Assembly (NCBI GenBank): GCA_905199225.1
Contig: CAJKFS010000030.1
Span: 1 to 28,811 of the forward strand
DNA: 28,811 bases
Source of the DNA: an uncultured Collinsella sp.
Lineage (GTDB): Bacteria; Actinomycetota; Coriobacteriia; Coriobacteriales; Coriobacteriaceae
Direction of reading: 5' to 3'
Shown: positions 1 to 9,565 of the stretch, one piece after another
Numbering within the stretch: position 1 is the first letter of the stretch
How the letters are laid out: each line of letters begins with the position of its first letter
Program-made: the position numbers and the translations under genes
Notes under the pieces: model-generated
Databases searched by the model: none
Seen by the model: the letters and a program-made list of their open reading frames with translations, nothing else
Told to the model about the DNA's origin: nothing

Positions 1-70
1 GGAGGAGCCCCTGCCGCGCGAAGCGCGCAGCGGAGCCCTTTGCATGTCCGAGGACGTTTTGGAAAGTAAC
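1..70 (-). repeat. Partial copy of a palindromic intergenic repeat (cut by window edge)
   Basis: Read on the minus strand, this stretch matches the centre of the complete element at 19297-19421: both carry CGTCCTCGG, then CATGCAAA, then a hairpin with a TTC loop. The inner stem is CGCGC/GCGCG here and CGCAC/GTGCG there, so one pair changed on both sides. It lies directly 3' of the glycyl-radical gene and may act as its terminator, although no T-run is visible inside the window. The other half of the element would lie beyond position 1. Confidence 0.55.
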
Positions 71-108
71 CCAAAGCGGCCCGGCGATCCTGCGGGAGTT
101 AAACCCCT

Positions 109-360
109 TTAGAACTTGTCGTGGAAGGTACGCGAAATGACCTCGTCCTGCTGCTCCTTGGTGAGCGTGTGGAAGTTCACAGCATAGCCGGAAACGCGGA
201 TGGTCAGCTGCGGGTACTTCTCGGGGTGAGCCTGAGCATCGAGCAACGTCTCACGGTTGAAGACGTTGATGTTCAGGTGATGGCCACCCTTCTCGGCGTA
301 AGCGTCGAGCATGTGGACCAGGTTATCGGCCTGAGTCTCGGAAACTTCAGAAACCTTCAT
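109..360 (-). CDS. grcA: Separate glycyl-radical domain of pyruvate formate-lyase (GrcA-like)
   Basis: This 83-residue protein corresponds to the C-terminal glycyl-radical domain of pyruvate formate-lyase. It contains NRETLLDA, the PEKYPQLTIRVSGYAV segment with the radical glycine at about Gly58, and the LTKEQQDEVISRTF tail. In E. coli PflB these sequences are the last ~80 residues of one chain; here they follow a separate start. I chose the ATG at 360 because AAGGAG sits 8 bases upstream; an in-frame ATG at 387 lacks such a site. The neighbouring 683-residue core lacks this domain and the two lengths add up to that of an ordinary PflB (about 766). The radical would be installed by a PFL-activating enzyme, which is not in the window. 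It could work as the obligate second half of PFL or, like E. coli GrcA (YfiD), as a replaceable spare part. The sequence favours the first role. Confidence 0.9.
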   Translation of the reverse strand: MKVSEVSETQADNLVHMLDAYAEKGGHHLNINVFNRETLLDAQAHPEKYPQLTIRVSGYAVNFHTLTKEQQDEVISRTFHDKF

Positions 361-420
361 AATGTGTCTCCTTCGATCGATAGGCACCGGCCGAAACCGG
401 CGCGCTAATCAGTAATCGTT

Positions 421-443
421 ATTGTTAGTATAGCACTAACAAT
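421..443 (-). other. Intercistronic hairpin between the two PFL genes
   Basis: A perfect 9-bp inverted repeat (ATTGTTAGT and ACTAACAAT) with a 5-base loop begins two bases after the stop codon of the PFL core. Weaker outer pairing (AGTAA at 411, TTACT at 446) extends over the stop codon. No T-run follows in the transcribed direction, so it is not a normal terminator; mRNA processing, stabilisation or protein binding are possible. The TTGTTA half-sites resemble those of the redox repressor Rex, but the spacing is 9 instead of 6 bases. Confidence 0.6.
427..435 (-). promoter_or_regulatory. Possible extended -10 promoter for the glycyl-radical gene
   Basis: On the minus strand the middle of the hairpin reads TGCTATACT, an extended -10 element (TGn plus a TATAAT-like hexamer). 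No good -35 is present, as is usual for this promoter type. A transcript would start near 420 and carry a leader of about 60 bases before the ATG at 360. This would let the radical domain be made in excess over the core. Inference from sequence only. Confidence 0.35.
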
Positions 444-445
444 AG

Positions 446-2497
<2,052 letters not shown>

Positions 2498-3046
2498 TGT
2501 GTAACCACGCTCCTAGTTACGTGTAATGCGGCGCTCTCTCACACCGCTGCTTATTGAATTCTTGAATTATCGGCTTGCACTACCGGCTTCTTCCGTTCTT
2601 CACCACACGTTGGTACAGGGAAAAACGTTTGTCCACCTTGGAACTACAACCCAAAACCCAAGATTTCACCCGTCTGAGAAGGATAACATAGCCACCCTCT
2701 CCATCTGGGCTGTTATATGTTTCTTTTTTTATATCATAATGGCGTTTTTTACAAATCCGCAGGAAATGCGAGCGCAAACAACTACCGTTCACCGATTTGT
2801 TTGGTTTTTTCCTTGCCTTTGTACGACGTTCACTCTAGCTGTTATGCCAGCTTTAGCAGGGTAAAGTGCCTCTGAGTAGGCTTTGGAACATGCCTAACGA
2901 TCTGCCCCTAACTTTGCTGGCACCGACGGTGTACGGAGGTCGCCTAAAGGTAGTTTTCTAGACATGTCCCAAAATCTACCGCATAGGGCACGCGTGCAAG
3001 GGTATCATCTTTCACCGAAAATAGTTTCTAGTGTTAGGGGTTTTCG
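2498..3046. other. Divergent intergenic region between pflB and marR
   Basis: About 550 bases without a convincing gene. The middle (about 2714-2760) is distinctly AT-rich, unlike the rest of the window, and probably holds the pflB promoter, but I cannot point to a clean -35/-10 pair. A plus-strand reading frame of 112 codons runs through it but has no ribosome binding site and no recognisable features. The right end carries the marR control region. Confidence 0.5.
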
Positions 3047-3049
3047 GTG
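3013..3049 (+). promoter_or_regulatory. Inverted repeat spanning the marR ribosome binding site and start
   Basis: CACCGAAAA at 3013-3021 is repeated in inverse as TTTTCGGTG at 3041-3049, whose last three bases are the GTG start codon. The ribosome binding site AGGGG (3036-3040) lies in the 19-base spacer. The repeat could be an operator for the MarR protein itself or an mRNA hairpin that hides the start codon. Confidence 0.4.
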
Positions 3050-3496
3050 GAAGATACCGATTTCCGTGAACTTGGGCGTCAGCTCCTTACCGAGTTCGGC
3101 AGCATGCATCAGCGCATTTCGCGTTTTGCGGACAAAGCCCTCGGCGGCGAGATGGCCGTCATGCGCGCCCTCATACTCGCCGGCGGTTCGCTCACGCCGA
3201 GCGAACTCGCTGATCGCGCCTGGGTCTCGAGCGCCCGCATCGCCAATATCTTACGCGCCCTCGAGGCCAAGGGCTGGGTCGAGCGCGAGCACTCAAAGAC
3301 CGACCGTCGTCGCGTACATGTCACGGTGACCGACAAAGGATTCCAGGATCTCGAAATCAAACGTCGGGAATTCGAGGCCCGCACCGCGGCTTTCCTCGAG
3401 CAGCTCGGCGAAACAGATACCCAAGAGATGGTGCGCCTTCTTAGACGTGCCAACGAAATTATCGACCGCAATCAAGAAAGGAGAGATGCCGAGTGA
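3047..3496 (+). CDS. MarR-family transcriptional regulator
   Basis: A 149-residue winged-helix repressor of the MarR type. Residues about 35-100 form the DNA-binding domain: SLTPSELADRAWVSSARIANILRALEAKGWVERE is the helix-turn-helix, and SKTDRRRVHVTVTDKG is the wing with the usual DRR motif. The remaining C-terminal helix is the dimerisation segment. The start is GTG, with AGGGG six bases upstream. The stop overlaps the GTG start of the next gene by four bases (GTGA), so it is translationally coupled to the two exporter genes. MarR proteins in this arrangement usually repress their own operon and release it on binding a drug-like ligand. The ligand cannot be read from the sequence. Confidence 0.9.
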   Translation: MEDTDFRELGRQLLTEFGSMHQRISRFADKALGGEMAVMRALILAGGSLTPSELADRAWVSSARIANILRALEAKGWVEREHSKTDRRRVHVTVTDKGFQDLEIKRREFEARTAAFLEQLGETDTQEMVRLLRRANEIIDRNQERRDAE

Positions 3497-5862
3497 GGAT
3501 TCTCAAGCTCTTTAAAAAGCATGTCCTGGCACTGTTCGCAGCTATCGTGCTTATCGTAATCAGCTGCAACGCCGATCTGGCGCTGCCTACCTATATGAGC
3601 GACATCGTCGACGTGGGCGTGCAGCAAGGCGGCATCGCCTCGCCCGTGCCCGACACCATCCGCGCCGAATCGCTCGACGACCTCGAACTCTTTATGAGCG
3701 CCAAGGACGCCAAAGCTGTGGAGGCCGTGTTTAGCAAGGCGGGCAATAACGGCATTCGAACGTACAAGGGCACCGAGGAGGAGCGCGGCGACGGCGACAA
3801 GATTGCCGACATCATGAGCCTGCCTGAGACCGTCGTGCTCGCCTTCAACCAGGGCATTGACGCCGACTCCATGGGCGACATGACCGGCGCATCCACCGAG
3901 GCAAGCGATGGCGGTGCCGCTCAGGCCATGCCCACCCCCGAGCAGATGGCAGCGATGACGCCCGAGCAGCTCGCCGAGATGCAGCAGAAGGCCGCAGCCG
4001 CGCAGAGCATGCAAAAGCAGATCGACGCCGACGGCGGCAAGATCACCATGAAGAGCCTGCGCCTAGGCGTTGAAGGCGGTCTTATCGATCAGGGCAAGCT
4101 CGTCGAGGGCGCCAACGATATGGCAGACAAAATGGGCTCCATGTCGGGCTCCATCGTCACCCAGCGCGCCGTGAGCTATGTACAGGACGAGTACAAGGCA
4201 CAGGGCATCGGCCCCGCCGACGTGCAAAACGCCTACCTGAGCCGCATGGCGACCACGATGTTTGGCCTGTGTCTGATCTCGCTGGTCGCCACCATCCTGA
4301 CCGGCGCCGTGGCCTCGCGCACCGCCTGCTCCATCGCCCGCGACCTGCGCCGCGAGACCTTCAACAAGGTTATGCACTTCTCGCCGGCCGAGGTGGGCAA
4401 GTTTAGCCAGGCCTCGCTCATCACCCGCTGCACCAACGACATTCAGCAGATCCAGATGGCCGCAACCCTGTTTATCCGCATGTGCCTGATGGCCCCCGTC
4501 ATGGGCATCGTCGCCGTCATGCGCGTCCTGGCCAACCACACCGGCCTGGAGTGGACCATCGCCGTAGCCATCATCGCGGTCTCGGCCGTCGTCGGCGTGC
4601 TCATGGGCCTCACCATGCCCAAGTTCAAAAAGATGCAGAGCTTTGTGGACCGCGTGAACCTTACCGCCCGCGAGTTGCTCGACGGCCTGATGCCCATCCG
4701 CTCGTTCAACCGCGAAGAGCATGAGCTCGAGCGTTTTGACAAGGCTTCGCTCGACCTGATGACCACACAGCTCTACACCAACCGAGCCATGAGCTTTATG
4801 ATGCCGCTCATGATGCTCGTCATGAACTGCATCACCGTGCTTATCGTCTGGTTTGGCGCGCAGGGCGTGTCCGACGGCGTGATGCAGGTCGGCAACATGA
4901 TGGCGTTTATCTCCTACACCATGCAGATCGTCATGGCGTTTATGATCCTCACCATGGTTTCGGTTATCCTGCCCCGCGCCGAGGTCGCAGCCGAGCGTGT
5001 GGAAGAGGTCATCACTTGCCCCACGAGCATCAACGACCCTGTCTCGCCCAAACTGCCCGCGGCCAGCGCGCCGCGCGGTGAGCTCACCTTCCGCGACGTG
5101 AGCTTCCAGTATCCCGATGCCCGCGCCGATGTCATCAGCGGCGTGAACTTCACCACGCATGCCGGTCAGATGCTCGGCATTATTGGCTCCACGGGCTCGG
5201 GCAAGTCCACGCTCGTGCAGTTGATTCCGCGCCTGTACGACGTCACGGGCGGCAGCATTTCGCTCGACGGCATCGACGTGCGCGACATGGCCCTTTCCGA
5301 ACTGCGCCGCCGTATTGGTTACATCCCGCAGCAGGGGCGCCTGTTCTCGGGTACCGTCGAGAGCAACCTCAAGTTTGCCGGCGACATGGTGAGCGATGAT
5401 GACATGCGCCAGGCCGCGCGCATCGCACAGGCCGAGGACTTTATCGCCGAGCGTGAGGGCGGTTACGACTCCCCCATCAGCCAGGGCGGCTCCAATGTTT
5501 CGGGTGGTCAGCGCCAGCGTCTGGCCATCGCCCGCGCATTGGCCAAAAAGCCCGAGGTCGTGGTGTTCGATGACTCGTTTAGTGCCCTCGACTACAAGAC
5601 CGACGCGCGCCTGCGCGAGGAGCTGGCCAAAAACGTCACCGACGCCGCACTCGTGGTCGTGGCACAACGCATCGCGACCATCATGCACGCCGACCAGATC
5701 ATCGTACTCGACGACGGTCACGTAGTGGGCACCGGCACGCACAAGGAGCTACTGCGCAGCTGCCCGGCGTACCTGGAAATCGCACAGTCGCAGCTTTCAG
5801 CCGAGGAGCTGGGGCTTACCCAAGAAGAAATTGCAGCCGTTATGGAAGGAGGCGAGCGCTAA
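3493..5862 (+). CDS. ABC exporter, degenerate-site subunit with large external insert
   Basis: First subunit of a heterodimeric multidrug-type ABC exporter (transmembrane domain fused to ATPase, as in BmrCD or TM287/288). It has 789 residues against about 580 for the family. The excess is a segment of about 200 residues between TM1 (about residues 10-30) and TM2 (about 250-270), predicted to lie outside the membrane, with a Met/Gln/Ala-rich stretch (MPTPEQMAAMTPEQLAEM). The ATPase has Walker A GSTGSGKST (565-573) and signature VSGGQ (669-673). The Walker B glutamate is replaced by Asp694 (VVFDDS) and the H-loop histidine by Gln725 (VAQRIATI), the pattern of a non-hydrolysing site. It starts at GTG with AGGAGAG upstream, overlaps marR by four bases and its TAA overlaps the next ATG by one base. 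The substrate is unknown. Confidence 0.93.
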   Translation: MRILKLFKKHVLALFAAIVLIVISCNADLALPTYMSDIVDVGVQQGGIASPVPDTIRAESLDDLELFMSAKDAKAVEAVFSKAGNNGIRTYKGTEEERGDGDKIADIMSLPETVVLAFNQGIDADSMGDMTGASTEASDGGAAQAMPTPEQMAAMTPEQLAEMQQKAAAAQSMQKQIDADGGKITMKSLRLGVEGGLIDQGKLVEGANDMADKMGSMSGSIVTQRAVSYVQDEYKAQGIGPADVQNAYLSRMATTMFGLCLISLVATILTGAVASRTACSIARDLRRETFNKVMHFSPAEVGKFSQASLITRCTNDIQQIQMAATLFIRMCLMAPVMGIVAVMRVLANHTGLEWTIAVAIIAVSAVVGVLMGLTMPKFKKMQSFVDRVNLTARELLDGLMPIRSFNREEHELERFDKASLDLMTTQLYTNRAMSFMMPLMMLVMNCITVLIVWFGAQGVSDGVMQVGNMMAFISYTMQIVMAFMILTMVSVILPRAEVAAERVEEVITCPTSINDPVSPKLPAASAPRGELTFRDVSFQYPDARADVISGVNFTTHAGQMLGIIGSTGSGKSTLVQLIPRLYDVTGGSISLDGIDVRDMALSELRRRIGYIPQQGRLFSGTVESNLKFAGDMVSDDDMRQAARIAQAEDFIAEREGGYDSPISQGGSNVSGGQRQRLAIARALAKKPEVVVFDDSFSALDYKTDARLREELAKNVTDAALVVVAQRIATIMHADQIIVLDDGHVVGTGTHKELLRSCPAYLEIAQSQLSAEELGLTQEEIAAVMEGGER

Positions 5863-7718
5863 TGGCAGACGAGACCAAGACCCAAATTCCCAAGCCCACC
5901 CGTCAGCGTGGACCCATGGGCCGCATGGGCGGCATGCGTCGCGGCGAAAAGGCCAAGGACTTTAAAGGCACCATGAGGCAGCTGCTCGGCTATATTGGCC
6001 AGCACAAGATTGCCGTGTTTGCCGCCGTCGCCTTTGCCGTGTGCTCGGTCATCTTTAACATTGTGGGGCCCAAGGTGCTCGGCCAGGTTACGACCAAGCT
6101 GTTTGAGGGCCTGGTTGCCAAAGTCAACGGTACCGGCGATGTCGACTTTAACTGGATCGCCAAGACGCTCGGCTTTTTGCTCTGCCTGTACCTGGCGAGC
6201 TCTATCTGCAGCCTCATCCAGGGCTGGCTCATGACCGGCGTCACGCAAAAGATCTGCTACCGCATGCGCAAGGAGATCGCCGCCAAGATTGCCGTCGTGC
6301 CGATGAGCTACTTTAACGGTCACAGCAAGGGCGATGTGCTCAGCCGCATCACCAACGACGTCGATACGCTCGGCCAGTCGCTCAACCAGAGCGTGACGCA
6401 GCTCATCACGTCGGTGACGCAGATTATCGGCGTGCTCGTCATGATGCTTTCGATCAGCCTGCCGCTTACCGGCGTCACCGTGCTCACGCTGCCGGCCGCC
6501 GCGATTATCTTGACCGTAATGATTCACTTCTCGCAGCCGTACTTCCGCGAGCAACAGCAGGTCCTGGGCGCCGTCAACGGCATTATCGAGGAGGACTTTG
6601 CCGGCCAGAACGTCATTCAGGTGTTCGACCGCGCCGAGGCCTCAATCGAGGAGTTCGACCGTCAAAACGACCGCCTGTTTATTAGTGGCTGGCGTTCGCA
6701 GTTCCTGTCGGGCCTGATGATGCCGCTTATGAGCCTGGTGGGCAACATGGGTTACGTGGGCGTTGTCGTGGTGGGCGCGCAGCTCGCGCTGACCGGCAAT
6801 GCCACGCCCGGCGACATCCAGAGCTTTATCCAGTACGTGCGCAACTTTACGCAACCCGTGCAGCAGCTGGGCAACGTGAGCAACACGATGCAGTCGATGG
6901 CAGCTGCCACCGAGCGTGTGTTTGAGTTTTTGGCCGCGCCCGAGGAGGAGCAGAAGGCCGACGCGCAGATTCCCGAGAAGCGCCCCGGCCACGTGGAGTT
7001 TGACCGTGTCAAGTTTGGCTACACGCCCGACAAGACCATCATCCACGACTTTAGCTGCGAGGCGCAGCCCGGCCAGACCATCGCCATCGTCGGCCCCACC
7101 GGCGCCGGCAAGACCACGCTCATCAAGCTGCTGCAGCGCTTTTACGACGTGGACGGCGGTTCGCTGCGCGTCGAGGGCGTCGATGTGCGCGACTGGGACC
7201 GCGCGGCACTGCGCGGCGAGTTTGCCATGGTGCTGCAGGACACCTGGCTGTTTAACGGCACCATCCGCGAGAACATCCGCTACGGACGCCCCGACGCGAG
7301 CGATGCCGAGGTCGAGGCCGCTGCGCGCGCCGCACGCTGCGACCACTTTATTCATACGCTCGCCGGTGGCTACGACTTTATGATCAACGAGGAGGGCACC
7401 AACCTGTCGCAGGGTCAGCGCCAGCTCGTGACCATCGCCCGTGCCATTTTGGCCGACCGCCCGGCACTGATTCTGGACGAGGCGACTTCCAACGTCGATA
7501 CCCGTACCGAGGAGCTCATTCAGCGCGCCATGGATGCGCTGATGCAGGGCCGCACCAGCTTTGTCATCGCGCACCGCCTGTCCACGATCCGCAACGCCGA
7601 CGTGATCTTGGTGATTCGCGACGGCGACATCGTCGAGAAGGGCACGCACGACGAGCTGCTCGCCCAGGGCGGCTTCTACGCCGACCTGTACAACTCGCAG
7701 TTCGACGAAGCGGCGTAA
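5862..7718 (+). CDS. ABC exporter, catalytic-site subunit
   Basis: Second subunit of the heterodimeric exporter, 618 residues, with an N-terminal basic stretch, six predicted membrane helices (about 50-340) and a C-terminal ATPase. Walker A is GPTGAGKTT (411-419), Walker B ends in Asp539-Glu540 (LILDEATSNVD) and the H-loop His571 is present (IAHRLSTI), so its own Walker motifs are catalytic. Its signature is LSQGQ (515-519) instead of LSGGQ. In the dimer this altered signature faces the altered Walker B and H-loop of the partner. All deviations therefore fall in one composite site and the other site stays intact, as known for heterodimeric exporters. The ATG overlaps the preceding stop (TAATG), so equal expression is likely. 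Confidence 0.95.
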   Translation: MADETKTQIPKPTRQRGPMGRMGGMRRGEKAKDFKGTMRQLLGYIGQHKIAVFAAVAFAVCSVIFNIVGPKVLGQVTTKLFEGLVAKVNGTGDVDFNWIAKTLGFLLCLYLASSICSLIQGWLMTGVTQKICYRMRKEIAAKIAVVPMSYFNGHSKGDVLSRITNDVDTLGQSLNQSVTQLITSVTQIIGVLVMMLSISLPLTGVTVLTLPAAAIILTVMIHFSQPYFREQQQVLGAVNGIIEEDFAGQNVIQVFDRAEASIEEFDRQNDRLFISGWRSQFLSGLMMPLMSLVGNMGYVGVVVVGAQLALTGNATPGDIQSFIQYVRNFTQPVQQLGNVSNTMQSMAAATERVFEFLAAPEEEQKADAQIPEKRPGHVEFDRVKFGYTPDKTIIHDFSCEAQPGQTIAIVGPTGAGKTTLIKLLQRFYDVDGGSLRVEGVDVRDWDRAALRGEFAMVLQDTWLFNGTIRENIRYGRPDASDAEVEAAARAARCDHFIHTLAGGYDFMINEEGTNLSQGQRQLVTIARAILADRPALILDEATSNVDTRTEELIQRAMDALMQGRTSFVIAHRLSTIRNADVILVIRDGDIVEKGTHDELLAQGGFYADLYNSQFDEAA

Positions 7719-7748
7719 AAACCGGCGGCAAACAACCGCAATGCCAAG

Positions 7749-7788
7749 AAAACGGGGGCGCAGGACAACCTGCACCCCCGTTTTGTAT
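7749..7788 (+). terminator. Rho-independent terminator of the marR-ABC operon
   Basis: AAAACGGGGG (7749-7758) pairs with CCCCCGTTTT (7775-7784), with CAGG/CCTG continuing the stem inside. It follows the exporter stop by 30 bases and ends in a short T-run. The A-run on the left allows function in both directions. Confidence 0.85.
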
Positions 7789-7840
7789 CCTTCGAGCCTC
7801 GAAACGCCTTCCCTGAGACCTCACTGACGGCGCTTTCCAG

Positions 7841-8081
7841 ACCCCGTGGGCAAAAAAGGGCAAATATGAGTACTGTTACCTTTTTAGTAACAGCCAAAAC
7901 CGCCTCAAATGCCGCTCCCACGGCTTACACGCGTCCCTAAATTGATCAAACAACACCATAGCGGACTTATATGTGTTTGCGTCAATGAACATATTTTGCT
8001 GTTATGTCTATTATTTTGCGAAGGCAATATGATACTAAGATAGCAACCGTACTCATATTTGGCATTTTTTGCCCACAGGGT
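7841..8081. mobile_element. MITE-like non-coding element with ~33-bp terminal inverted repeats
   Basis: The left end 7846-7873 (GTGGGCAAAAAA, then GGGC, then AAATATGAGTAC) is repeated in inverse at 8049-8076 with 25 of 28 positions matching. The match extends outward by about five more bases on each side. The interior of about 175 bases is AT-rich, has no credible gene, and holds the hairpin CTGTTAC/GTAACAG (7873-7893) just inside the left end. No clear target-site duplication was found, so movement by a transposase is inferred from architecture only. Confidence 0.45.
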
Positions 8082-8163
8082 ATTTCCTAGGGAACCGACA
8101 ACAGCCTTAGGGTCCCGCGCGGCGCCGCTCCCTCCCGGCATCCGCCGACGTTTACCCAGATAA

Positions 8164-8200
8164 AACCTGCCAAAATAAACCTGTCCCTTTTTGGTAGGTT
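8164..8200. repeat. Small intergenic hairpin with CCTGTCCC loop
   Basis: AACCTGCCAAAA (8164-8175) pairs with TTTTGGTAGGTT (8189-8200) with one G-T mismatch, leaving a loop that contains CCTGTCCC. The terminator-like hairpin at 21456-21494 has an unrelated stem but the same CCTGTCC in its loop. The stretch 8201-8299 after it has no gene. It holds a weak promoter candidate (TTGCAC at 8217, TAATGC at 8242, 19-base spacing) for the following gene. Confidence 0.45.
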
Positions 8201-8299
8201 CCGGGGTGACAAGGGCTTGCACTTTAGCGTGCGACAGCGGATAATGCCGAGCATTCGACAATACGCTTATTGCTCTTTCTATAGATTGAGGAGACCCCT

Positions 8300-9331
8300 A
8301 TGGCCATGGAATTCAAACGCAGGCTGCCGATCCCCATGGAGATCCGCGAGGAAATGCCACTTTCTGCCGAGCTTACCGCCAAAAAGCAGGCATTTGACGC
8401 CGAGGTCGCCAAAGTCTTTACCGGCGAGGACGCACGTAAGGTGCTCATCATCGGCCCGTGCTCTGCCGACCGCGAGGATTCGGTGCTCGAGTATATGAAC
8501 CGACTGGCCAAGACCGCCGAAGAGGTCAAGGACAAGCTCATCATCATTCCGCGCGTCTACACCAATAAGCCGCGCACCAAGGGCACCGGCTACAAGGGTC
8601 TTCTGCACAACCCCAACCCCGAGGCTCCCGACGACCTGCTCGAGGGCGTCAAGGCCATCCGCCACATGCACCTGCGCGTCATCGAGGAGACCGGCTTCTT
8701 CACCGCCGATGAGATGCTCTACCCGTCCAACTACCAATACCTCGTTGACCTGCTGAGCTATGTTGCCGTGGGCGCACGCTCGGTCGAAAACCAGGAGCAT
8801 CGCCTGGTGTCGAGCGGCATTTCGGTACCCGTCGGCATGAAGAATCCCACTGCCGGCTCTACCACCGTTATGCTCAACTCCATTTACGCCGCCCAGGCGC
8901 ACCAGAGCTTCATCTTCCGCAACTGGGAGGTCGAGTGCGACGGCAATCCGCTCGCGCACGCCGTTATGCGTGGCTACATCGGTCTCGATGGGCGCACCTA
9001 CCCCAACTACCACTACGAACACCTGGAACGTCTGGCCGAGCGCTATACCGAGCACGCCGGCTATGCCAATCCGGCGGCGGTCATCGACTGCAACCACGAC
9101 AACTCGGGCAAGCGTCCGCTGGAGCAGTATCGCATTTGCAAGGAGGTACTCGACAGCTGCCGCCGCAACGAGTCCATCTCCAAGCTGGTCAAGGGCTTTA
9201 TGATCGAGTCCTACCTGGAGGACGGCAACCAGCCGGTCGACGGCGGTGTCTTTGGCAAGTCGATCACCGACCCGTGCCTGGGCTGGGAAAAGACCGACTA
9301 CCTCATCCACGAAATCGCGGAACGTATTTAG
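8300..9331 (+). CDS. aroG: 3-deoxy-7-phosphoheptulonate (DAHP) synthase, class I
   Basis: First enzyme of the shikimate pathway: it condenses phosphoenolpyruvate and erythrose 4-phosphate to DAHP. The 343-residue protein shows the class I alpha (AroF/G/H) motifs in order: IIGPCSADRED, RVYTNKPRTKGTGYKG, GMKNPTAGS (GFKNGTDG in E. coli), IDCNHDNSGK, GFMIESYLEDGNQ and FGKSITDPCLGW. There is no fused chorismate mutase or ACT domain. Which aromatic amino acid inhibits it cannot be deduced, so the symbol marks the family only. The ATG follows GAGGAG. It is a single-gene unit. The last base of its stop codon is the first base of a structured repeat. Confidence 0.95.
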   Translation: MAMEFKRRLPIPMEIREEMPLSAELTAKKQAFDAEVAKVFTGEDARKVLIIGPCSADREDSVLEYMNRLAKTAEEVKDKLIIIPRVYTNKPRTKGTGYKGLLHNPNPEAPDDLLEGVKAIRHMHLRVIEETGFFTADEMLYPSNYQYLVDLLSYVAVGARSVENQEHRLVSSGISVPVGMKNPTAGSTTVMLNSIYAAQAHQSFIFRNWEVECDGNPLAHAVMRGYIGLDGRTYPNYHYEHLERLAERYTEHAGYANPAAVIDCNHDNSGKRPLEQYRICKEVLDSCRRNESISKLVKGFMIESYLEDGNQPVDGGVFGKSITDPCLGWEKTDYLIHEIAERI

Positions 9332-9500
9332 TTACGCGGTTTTACCAAACCGCGTAACGGCTCGACGCTGCAAACCCGCCAGGGCGGCAATCTGCCTTTC
9401 AACTTCGGCGGCATGATCAAAAGATCGATGCCGCCTCGTTTCAAGGCACCTTGCTCGCTCTGGCGGGTTTTCGCTGACGTTTTTTCGACCTGCATTGTTG
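9331..9500 (+). repeat. Structured intergenic repeat, copy A
   Basis: This element is homologous along its length to 12723-12891. It begins with a perfect 12-bp hairpin (GTTACGCGGTTT and AAACCGCGTAAC, 9331-9358), then GGCTCGACGCTGCAA. A long-range stem AAACCCGCCAG (9372-9382) / CTGGCGGGTTT (9460-9470) encloses an inner hairpin GGCGGCAT/ATGCCGCC (9407-9435). Compared with copy C, the long-range stem has a different sequence on both sides and still pairs perfectly. It lies in sense orientation directly behind the DAHP synthase stop. No T-run follows the first stem, so it is not an ordinary terminator. Confidence 0.75.
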
Positions 9501-9565
9501 CCAAGGTTGGCACCAATGACTAATGCGGTAACTAGCTACGTCGGTCCGCTTGACCGGCTGGGTTT

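Noticed and set aside
421..443. Rex operator
   Set aside because: TTGTTA/TAACAA half-sites are present but separated by 9 bases; the clostridial-type site has 6. I keep it only as a palindrome.
2526..2864. 112-codon plus-strand frame with a hydrophobic stretch upstream of marR
   Set aside because: No ribosome binding site, starts within the pflB leader region, and the hydrophobic part comes from the AT-rich block. It is more likely promoter DNA.
4063..5742. Long antisense frame inside the ABC exporter gene
   Set aside because: His/Asp/Gly-rich shadow translation of a strongly biased coding strand.
7905..8261. 118-codon minus-strand frame across the MITE-like region
   Set aside because: No recognisable motif or binding site, and it crosses a terminal inverted repeat and the CCTGTCCC hairpin.
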